Part shown: positions 56,440-64,000 of the stretch, in pieces | Numbering within the stretch: the first letter of the stretch is position 1 | Layout of the letters: the number at the start of each line of letters is the position of its first letter | Source of the DNA: Ceratobasidium sp. AG-K | Taxonomy: Eukaryota > Basidiomycota > Agaricomycetes > Cantharellales > Ceratobasidiaceae | DNA: 64,000 nt | Direction: 5' to 3' | NCBI GenBank assembly: GCA_037039685.1 | Contig: JAWNGF010000015.1 | Span: 573,001 to 637,000 of the forward strand | Translations under genes and position numbers: made by a program | Notes under the pieces: generated by a model | What the model was told of the DNA's origin: nothing | What the model saw: the letters and a program-made list of their open reading frames with translations, nothing else | Database searches by the model: none

Positions 56440-56600
56440 CACTTTCAAACATACATAGGGCTTGAAATCACTCAGAATCCACCTATGGAGCCCAAATCAC
56501 TTGAAATCCACCTATGGGGCTTGAAATCACTCAGAATCTGCTTATGGGGCTTCAAAGCACCTGAAATCACCCCATGGACTCATAATCACTCCAAATGATT
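56440..56600. repeat. short interspersed repeats within the foldback core
   Basis: Units of about 30 nt built on GGCTTGAAATCACTCAGAAT and CCACCTATGG recur four to five times with changes. Related GTGATTTG words occur near 57190-57270 on the other arm. Confidence 0.6.
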
Positions 56601-57724
56601 CTAAAGCAGGTCAATCACCAGGTTTCACCATAGTGGAAAAATCACCCAAATATGGGGATTACTGCTTTTGCACAAATTCCAATTGCTTAGTCCTATTTGA
56701 AATAGAAAGTTATCTTTTGATCCAGCCATGGGATTGATTCCCCCTGTGCATCAATGTGACTATATGCTATGAAATACCCCCAGGTGACAGATGAGGTGAC
56801 CTGCCTGCAAGTGGAACAGGGGATAATGAGGAACTTTGGGGGAGGAGGTGGGACTTCTGCTCAAAAGTTGAAGTCCCTATGCCTGTGTGGAACTGTGTCA
56901 CCTTCTATTGTTGGAATTTCAAATTGACCAAAATTTGTCAGGAGATGCGCACAGCCGCAGGCTTCCCAAATATGGCAACCAAACCTTATTTGGGTCAGAA
57001 ATGAGCGAGATATTGGCAAAATACTTTCCCAGATGTAATACTTTGGATGAAGAGCTGCCAAATTTGGACAACTTGAAATAACAATGATTAATTAGAAACC
57101 TAATTGATGCATGTTTGATGGTTGTTGCCAATATAGCCCATTTCTGGAGCCTTGGGGACTGGGATGATTGGAAGCAATTTGCTGACTGGGTGTAGATTGG
57201 AAGTGATTTGCTGATCAGCCTTGGATTGCAAGTGATTTGGTGGCCAGGGGTGGATTTGAGGTGATTTCCAGCACCCATAAGCCCACCTGTTGCGATTTGA
57301 AGCACTTTCAAGCCTAGACCCTTTTTGCTGATGTTCAATTGCACCTAGCATGTACTTTGTCATTACTGATGGCTTGTTGGTGAGGGGTGTCTCTCAATAT
57401 TTCCTCCTTGCATACCCCCAGTACTGAATTGCTCAATCAGGTTCATGAGTTTAGCAAGATGATAAACACATTATTGAGACTAATTTGGATAATCATATCA
57501 GCAGCACAAGTGCAGCACTTTGTGAACACCTATTGGAGCAAGAAAAGCAGTTTGCAGGCAATTTAATGGGTAACCAAAGAGTTTCAGGGCCACTGTCAAA
57601 ACCCAGCCCATGTCCCATATGATCATACCACACCCAACTATGTGCACGGGCAGCAAAATTGTATATAATGATTGTACTCCTATATCATTGCCATATTCAA
57701 AGCCTCAAAGGACCCCAGGCTCCA

Positions 57725-58210
57725 TGTCATAAGCTAAGGTGTAATGACATAATTTTTCTATTTTTTCTATCTTTTTTCCAAGACTGTTTCCTTTTTTGGT
57801 ATATTGTATAGAATGTTCTAGAATTGGTCATGTGATCAATTTGTCTTTTGATGTGATATCACATTTGATTTCATGTTTGATATTAGAACATTCTGGAATG
57901 TTGTTCTTGTTTGTATATGGCTGTGCATCTGCATGTATATATACTGAGGGGTCATGTCTGGTAACAACCAAGACTTGACCTCCTGTATGATAGGACCCAA
58001 GCATTCATACTCCATACTAGCAGGCTCTCTACCCTGTTCATACAAAGATACTTAGGCCTTTGTGCTGCCCATTCATCTAGATATCCATTAAACCACCTTA
58101 CGTCCATTCCCTTTGTGTTCAGGGTTTACCCTGTACTCATTGTATTCACCATGGGACTTGGGCCCAGGTGTTATAACTTTTCTTAGTTGTCAGCAAGCTT
58201 AGTTGTGACA
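57725..58210 (+). repeat. solo LTR-D inserted in the foldback element
   Basis: 486 bp, TGTCATAAGC...CTTAGTTGTGACA, with TATATATAC, flanked by an exact 5-bp duplication CTCCA (57720-57724, 58211-58215). Confidence 0.93.
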
Positions 58211-58525
58211 CTCCACTGACGTGTTAATATATGCATTGCAATGTGATTTCTTGCCTGGCTGCAACTTTGGCAACCACTTGTAGTCATGTGCAAATCTCTG
58301 ACCCCATGGGTATTTCAAGTGTGCAGACTTGTCAAGGCTACTTTAACCAGAAATTACCACATAGGCATGTTTTACAAGCATTTTTAAATGTTTTGGCTAA
58401 CAAAAACTCCCAAATTTTGCCTCAAGTGGTGAGGAAATCGCCTTTTACTGGCAATTCTGCCCTCCAAACTTTATTTCCACCAGCTTCTGAAAGTTAGGTG
58501 GTGGCCAATCATTGTCACCATCTTT

Positions 58526-59384
58526 ATCTAGATCTTAGATAAAAAGCATGGTTGTTGGAATTAGAAATTGAAATTTGCCTGAGAGTTGTATTTGTGCTCA
58601 TGTGGTGACAGAATGTGAAACCTCATGTACCAAATGATTTTATCTGAATACAGGCACTAAAAATTGAGGCAACCAGGTGGTGTCAGAAAAAAGCACCATG
58701 CAAATTTAGCATGGGTTATCCTAGCTGATTGAATTTGTGCTAGTTGATAAAGCCTTGTCCTAGGGCAGCTTGGATTAGTGTTAGATTTGGATCTGAGGGT
58801 GTAATTAGACTGACACAGCACTAATTGTGCTAGATGTGTGACCACCAGAGTCAAATCTGACCAAGCTAGGGCCATAAGAACCAAATTAGCCATAGCCTTG
58901 CTTATTTTGCTTAGTCTAGCACAGGCCATCTCAAGCAAATCTGATGGATCTCCCTTGGGCTTGTAAGCACCAAATTTCCTAACGTAGGAACACCTCAGAT
59001 CTTTTGGGTGTCATCTAAGCAAGGATCAGTCCCATGACAATGTCACAATTTCCTATGAATATACAAGAATGGGTACAAATTTAATGAAAATTGCTATGTG
59101 GCTGTGTAGCATACAGTAAATGATGGTGTTTGGCTTATTTATGAGGTAAAACATGAATCACTTCACAAGGAGTGTAAGAGATGACTACATTTGTGAGGTG
59201 AAATCTGTGACTGATAGCCTCACACAACAAATCACCAGTGACAGTGATGTGCATTGCGTCAGTGGAGCTTCTTCATGCATGTCCTTTGTTTTGCAGTTTC
59301 AACCCAGTTCCTATCACCAGGAAGTCAAGGCTTGCAAAAAGCCTGCAAGCACACAGGGAGTGTCACATTGCAGTATGTGGATAC
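58526..59384. other. no gene seen
   Basis: AT-rich, with only short frames. Words around CTAG/TTAG repeat, but no clear terminal repeats were found. Confidence 0.4.
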
Positions 59385-59690
59385 TGTTGTAAGCTACTTC
59401 TTGGTGGCTATGAGACAAGCTGCAAGGAAGAGTGGATGGCACTAAGACCTAAGACAACTCTTGAGTTGCACCACACTTATGTGGCTGTAGACTCTTAAGG
59501 GGAGGGGTGGTTCAGAGTGTCACTCAGAGGGAATGTTTGACGAGACAAAACAAGCTGGGTTTACCAGGCTTGTTGGTCCTCTATATATATTCAGAAAGCG
59601 GCCAAGTCATACATGGCGTAGCCACACAAGTCATACATACAAGCCAGTCAGGAGTGTCCAAGTGAGTCATGCTGCGTGGGCAGTCATGAC
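59385..59690 (-). repeat. LTR-B fragment
   Basis: Starts TGTTGTAAGC like the element 4 LTR and runs through the TATA region to GTCATGAC, where LTR-C begins. About two-thirds of an LTR-B. Confidence 0.85.
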
Positions 59691-60137
59691 TGTCACAACC
59701 TTTTCTTTCTCTCTCTTTGTTTTGTCCTGTTTGTCTCGTGCTTGGTCTCGTTCTTCTCGCCTTGGCGCATTTAGTCGCCTTTACGTAAGCCATGACCGCA
59801 GGACATGCCTGCCTGGCCTGTTCCCTTGTTCCCTTGGAGTCCATGGACTTATCCTGCTTCCTTTGTGTGTTGTCCTCTTCTCTCGGACTCTTGCCTTTCC
59901 TTGTTTTGTGTTCCTTTGTTGCATGCTCTCTATTGTACATAGCCACAGTAGTTAGTATATATACCAGCGACACAAGTCTTGTCTCCACAAGACTTGTTCT
60001 CTTGTTGTTTTCCCCATCACTCATTGTGTGACTCACTTAGGCCTAAGTGCCATACCTTTGACCTTTGTTGTTGTCCCAACCCCCATTCTCACTGCCTGTG
60101 GAGTCTTGGCCTCCAAGGTTCAACTAGGGTTGTGACA
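59691..60137 (+). repeat. LTR-C, 5' LTR of element 7
   Basis: 447 bp, TGTCACAACC...GGGTTGTGACA. TATA box TATATATA at 59956-59963. Inserted in the LTR-B fragment to its left. Confidence 0.93.
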
Positions 60138-60139
60138 CT

Positions 60140-60152
60140 AGAACAAGTCTTG
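60140..60152 (+). other. self-complementary primer-binding site (element 7)
   Basis: AGAACAAGTCTTG, two nt after the LTR, is the exact complement of CAAGACTTGTTCT inside the LTR (59988-60000), which lies 32 nt after the TATA start. Same geometry as LTR-B elements but unrelated sequence. Confidence 0.7.
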
Positions 60153-60509
60153 TTGCCTTCATCGCGGACACAGCCCTTGTCACTGTTGGAACCAGGTCTT
60201 TCATCACCGGGTCACCTCTGAGCATTTACACACCCCTCACCATTGTTAGCTAATACCCCCATCTCTCCCCTGCATCATTTACACATCGAGGGCACTGCAG
60301 CTCGCACCCATTAGCCTGTCAACAACGTCCCCTATCCTCTGATATCACTGAACCATGGCCACCTAATCAGGAAGCACCGTTCATATATTCTATTGGAACA
60401 AGGACCTCTGAGACTGTTGCACTGAACCTACCGTTGACTAGGTTCCCCCTATACATTCCAGCTCTACCCAGGGGATATATTTTCTATATCAAACACTACT
60501 AGCCAATTT

Positions 60510-61257
60510 TGGTCGAAGCGCACCAGGAAGCGCAGTTATTATAGATGTCCAACAGAAGCCGCGCAAACTCAGCAGAGTAGCCTTTGGCAAAATTGAGCAA
60601 GTAGAGGTCTACAGACAGAAGTACATGGCACTTTCCCAGACCAAAACAGTGGTCAAATACCTCACCCAATTCAGGATTCTGTCGGCACTGCTAGACTACA
60701 ACGAGCAGACCCTGAAAGATGACTTCTACGCGGGACTCAAGGACAACACCAAGGATATGCTGACCTCCCAGGCCTATAATTGTCACAATGCAACACTACA
60801 GGAACTGTTTACTAGGACCCAGGAAATTGATGCCGCCCTCATTGCAAGGAACATGGAGAAAAAGGGAACCAACGTCCCAGAGAGGGTGACTTTGAGCGGC
60901 ACCCAGAAGCGGGTAACCACAAGCGCAACAGCGCATAGATACCAGAAGGGAGAGGCAATTTACACGGTGACTCCCCAGGGCAGCAAGAAGGGCATGATCA
61001 AGTCAATTAGCAAGAACAAACGCGGTTTCCTTACCCCCAAGGTCAAATGGGCTGATGGAACATCATTGGAAATCCCCTTTAGCTTCATCAAACCAGATGT
61101 TTGCCAGGCAAGGGTGGAAGTAGCAGCGGTCACAAGTGAAACCACCTGTTATTGCTGCCAGAAAAAGGGGCATATCGCTAAAGATTGCCAAACGCAGATA
61201 GCAGCCCTGGAAGAAGTCGATACCAGTGATTTGGAATCGGGAAAAGGCAGCGACTGA
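60510..61257 (+). pseudogene. gag of element 7 (N-terminus missing)
   Basis: The frame can be read from GRSAPGSAVIIDVQQKP through VEVYRQKYMALSQTK, YLTQFRILSALLDYNEQTL, DDFYAGLKDNTKDML (gag domain), YQKGEAIYTVTPQGSKKG, and the CCHC knuckle CYCCQKKGHIAKDC, ending LESGKGSD at 61257. The ATG at 60625 is internal; no upstream start with the usual capsid N-terminus is visible, so a deletion is likely. Confidence 0.82.
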
Positions 61258-61289
61258 GGGGAGCATCAGGCGCCCTAAAGTCGGAATTA

Positions 61290-61852
61290 GATTGTGTGGC
61301 CTTGGGAAATCGGAAGCAGTCTGTAAACAAAATATATCTTTGTTCCACCGAATATGCAGACCAGCTTTGCGTTCCCATCATGATTGAAAGCCTGAATAAC
61401 CTTATTACGGTAGCCATGATTGACTCAGGGGCATTGGGAAACTTCATTAACTCCAAATATGCAAAAAAAAACACAAAATCCCAACAAAAAAGAAGGGGAC
61501 AGCAAGAAGGGTCCAAGTGATAGATGGATGACCTATAGCAAATGGTTTAATCGACAGGGAATGCACATTCCAAATCATTATGAACGATCATGTAGAAGAA
61601 ATTACTTGCAATATTGCACCATTAGGACAACACACGGTGGTCCTGGGCATCCCCTGGCTGAAAAAGCATAACCCAAAAATTGATTGGGCAGAAGGGACAT
61701 TGGAATTTGATTCAGATTACTGCATGATGGAATGCCTATATGAGGACTGTAACGCTGTAGAAGGGGGGGTAGTCGGTCAGCTTCCCGACAAATACTTGGA
61801 GTTCAAGGATGTTTTTGTTTCCAAAGAAGTGGACAAGCTACCACCACATTGA
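61290..61852 (+). pseudogene. aspartic protease (element 7)
   Basis: First frame: PIMIESLNNLITVAMIDSG (DSG active site present), then a frameshift near 61470 in an A-rich stretch. It continues as TFQIIMNDHVEEI, TVVLGIPWLKKHNPKIDW and DKYLEFKDVFVSKEVDKLPP, ending at a TGA (61850-61852) in PPH*PYDLKIE, where related elements have Arg. Confidence 0.85.
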
Positions 61853-62690
61853 CCATACGACCTCAAAATTGAATTAGAACCTGGCGCAAAACCCAAGATT
61901 GGCGTGGTATATTCCCTCACAAAGGAAGAAGATCAAATCTTGAGAAAATGGATCAACAAAAATTTGGATCAAGGATTTATTACTCCTTCCACATCCCAAT
62001 GGGCATCACCAGTAATGTTTGTTAAACGGCACTACATAGAAGGCATTCCCCAACCCCCAAGATTGTGCATGGATTACCCATACCTCAACAGTCAAACCAA
62101 GAAAAACCGCTATCCACTGCCTAGAACGGATGATCTTATTGAACGTGTCAAAGGAGCCAAGATCTTCACCAAACTTGATCTGAAGTCTGGATACAACCTG
62201 GCCAGGGTAGCAGATGAGGACGTTCATAAAACAGTGTTCAGAACCAAATATGGACTATTTGAAACAAAAGTCATGCCTTTTGGTCTCACTAATGCACCGG
62301 CCACTTTCCAGAATATGATGGACACCAAGTTCAGGGACATCAAAGGGGTGTACATGGAAATCTACATCAATGATATTTTAATCTTTTCCAAAAATCTTGA
62401 AGAACATCCCATGCATGTGAAAGAGGTCCTGCACCGCCTACAACACCTGGGTCTCTATTGTTCCCTCAAAAAGTGCTCTTTTCATGTCTCTAAGGTCGAC
62501 TACCTAGGACTAGTCATATCAGGAGAGCTGGTTGAGATGCAAGAGGAGAAGATTGCTGCAATCAAAAAGTGGCTGTCGCCCAAGAATGTTACGGATGTGC
62601 AGACGTTCCTAGGATTTGCAAACTTCTACCGGTGTTTTATCCGAAATTATACCCATATAGTACGACCCCTTTATGATTTGACTATGAAAA
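61853..62690 (+). pseudogene. reverse transcriptase (element 7)
   Basis: IELEPGAKPKIGVVYSLT, LCMDYPYLNSQTKKNRYP, IFTKLDLKSGYNLARV, FGLTNAPATFQNMMD and MEIYINDILIFSKN. The YxDD box is YIND: the first of the two Asp codons has become AAT (62369-62371). LGFANFYRCFI precedes the RNase H. The frame is otherwise open. Confidence 0.92.
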
Positions 62691-63240
62691 CAAAACAATG
62701 GGAATGGGGAATGGAAGCGGAACTTGCCTTCCAAGGATTAATCAAGGAATTTATCAAGGCACCTATCCTTCTACAACCTGACCAGGACAAAGGATTCATC
62801 ATTGAATGCAATGCATCAGACAAAGCTACAGGAGCAGTCCTCAATCAATATGGCCCCAACAACAAACTCCACCCTGTCGCATTTATGTCTAAAAGTCTAT
62901 CCCCGGCAGAACGTAACTACAACATCTTTGACAAGGAACTCTTGGCAATCATCAAAGCATTCAAGGAATTGCGTCACCTTTTGGAAGGAACAGAGATCCC
63001 AGTACTACTCATTACCGATCACAAGAACCTGGAGTATTTTATGACCTCCAAAGTATTGACAAAAAGGCAGAACAGATGGGCTGTCTTCCTATTGGAGTTT
63101 AACATCCAGATCAAATACAGAGCTGGCCGACTTAATGGCAAAGCAGACGCACTCAGTCGACGAAGCAACCACAATCTAGAAGGGGGAGTGGTCCCTCAAA
63201 AACCCCTACTTTTGCTGCACCTTTTCATCAACTCAGTAGA
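62691..63240 (+). pseudogene. RNase H (element 7)
   Basis: GFIIECNASDKATGAVL, LHPVAFMSKSLSPAERNY, DKELLAIIKAFKELRHLL, LITDHKNLEYF and GKADALSRRSNH. The usual ETDAS is ECNAS, so the first catalytic Asp is Asn (AAT at 62810-62812). A frameshift near 63200 ends the real reading; the rest of that frame to 63562 is out of phase. Confidence 0.9.
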
Positions 63241-64000
63241 AGAAGAACCTCAGGGTATGCCTCAACTACGGATATTTGGCAAGCAGTCAAGGATCAGACA
63301 CAAAGAGATGACTATGCCACAGCAATATGGGCCTTCCTTAGCAACCATCCAGAAAAGGCACCTGCCTCTGTACAAACGGAATTCGAAGACTGGAAGATCA
63401 GGAACAACATGTTGTACCGCAAAGGAAAGATCTACATTCCAAACAATAATGAGATCAAGCGCCAGATCTAGGAACTCCACCATGACAACAAGGCAGTTGG
63501 GCACATGGGCCAAGCAAAAACACTGGAAATGGTCAAACGGCAGTATTGGTGGCCATCCATGAAGGTTTATGTCAACAAATACCTGGCATTGTGCGATTTA
63601 TGCCAACAGGCAAAACCCATCAACCAACGACCCCTTGGGGAATTACAACTGCTTGAACTCCCTTCTAAACCTTGGCAACACATTTGATTTGATATGATTG
63701 TCAAACTTCCTCTGTCCAAGGGTCTAGACTCAATATTGGTCATTGTCGACACCCTGACTAAGATGGCACACTTCATCCCATGTACCAAAAAAACCATGTC
63801 ACCCAAGCTTGCGGAACTCTTCATGGAACACTGCTGGAAACTACATGGAACCCCAGAAACAGTTGTATCAGATCGTGGACCAACCTTTGCATCCAAATTC
63901 ATGGAGGAGCTCTATCAGGCCCTGAACATCCGGCCTAGACTCTCTACAGCATATCACCCTGAAACTGACGGGCAAACAGAGCGCATCAATCAAACAGTCG
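63241..64000 (+). pseudogene. integrase (element 7), cut by window end
   Basis: Continues EEEPQGYASTTDIWQAVKD, LYRKGKIYIPNNNEIKRQI, a stop (63469), ELHHDNKAVGHMGQAKTLE (HH), YLALCDLCQQ (CC), a stop in QHI*FDMIVKLP, DSILVIVDTLTKMAHFIP, VVSDRGPTFASKF and HPETDGQTERINQ. The DDE residues are visible. The chromodomain would lie beyond the window. Confidence 0.9.

Larger units (their letters stand above)
55877..58525. mobile_element. large foldback (inverted-repeat) element carrying a solo LTR-D
   Basis: Both ends read AAAGATGGTGACA on opposite strands (55877-55889; 58513-58525). The arms match for about 450 nt (55877-56325 against 57440-58525 once LTR-D and an extra stretch of about 135 nt near 57502-57635 are removed). 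Similarity seems to continue inward. No transposase is visible and no target duplication is found, so it looks like a non-autonomous DNA element. Confidence 0.8.
59691..64000 (+). mobile_element. Ty3/gypsy element 7 (3' end outside window)
   Basis: LTR-C (59691-60137), primer-binding site, leader, gag with zinc knuckle, protease, RT, RNase H and integrase up to HPETDGQTERINQ at the window edge. Frameshifts and stops (61850, near 63200, 63469, 63685) show decay. It is a different lineage from elements 1, 3, 4 and 6, closest to the deletion derivative at 27081-29398. Confidence 0.93.

Noticed and set aside
56440..57300. CRISPR-like spaced repeats in the foldback core
   Set aside because: The repeat units are imperfect and unevenly spaced, there are no cas genes, and the context is fungal.
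62691..63562. RT/RNase H frame of element 7 continuing to 63562
   Set aside because: After about 63200 the frame loses similarity while another frame resumes integrase; a frameshift is the better reading.

Overview
The window looks like a repeat-rich region of a filamentous basidiomycete genome. I infer an Agaricomycete, possibly a Rhizoctonia-like fungus. The reasons are short GT-AG introns (about 40-65 bp) in the host genes, chromodomain Ty3/gypsy and Ty1/copia elements, a LINE with an RNase H plus zf-RVT tail, and a fungal-type kinase-like gene family with an HCD catalytic loop. The species is inference. No tRNA, rRNA, CRISPR array or bacterial-style operon was seen.

Layout. 1-30281 is a nested retrotransposon cluster. 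On the plus strand it starts with the 3' part of gypsy element 1 (pol, accessory ORF3, polypurine tract, LTR-A), followed by a copia relic that lacks its reverse transcriptase. From about 10634 to 27080 the elements lie on the minus strand. Element 3 is a gypsy copy split by a complete gypsy element 4 (11216-18404, matching 449-bp LTRs) that landed inside its ORF3, and also by a solo LTR-D. Element 6 follows (LTR-B, gag, protease, half an RT), with a solo LTR-A nested in its RT. A second LTR-A without target duplication joins element 6 to element 3. A plus-strand deletion derivative (27081-29398) has an LTR-C carrying an inverted solo LTR-C inside it. A copia LTR and a solo LTR-A close the cluster.

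30282-55880 is mostly host DNA and contains a diverged direct segmental duplication (copy 1 about 31400-41890, copy 2 about 45605-55800). Each copy holds two roughly 3.1-3.5 kb non-coding units followed by a head-to-head gene pair: an unrecognised multi-exon gene (minus) and a five-exon kinase-like gene (plus). Between the copies lie a MITE, a 5'-truncated LINE with its target-site duplication and a small retroposon. A 112-base C run and a 34-base A run occur only in copy 1.

55877-64000 is again mobile DNA: a foldback element of about 2.65 kb holding a solo LTR-D, an LTR-B fragment, and the 5' half of gypsy element 7 (LTR-C, primer-binding site, gag, pol), which runs off the window end.

How the parts work together. 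The gypsy elements share the order LTR, gag (zinc knuckle), protease, RT, RNase H, integrase with chromodomain, extra ORF3, polypurine tract, LTR. In two LTR families the primer-binding site is complementary to sequence about 32 nt downstream of the element's own TATA box, which points to Tf1/sushi-type self-priming instead of tRNA priming. Almost all element genes carry stops or frameshifts. Several catalytic Asp codons have become Asn, and arginine codons have repeatedly become TGA.
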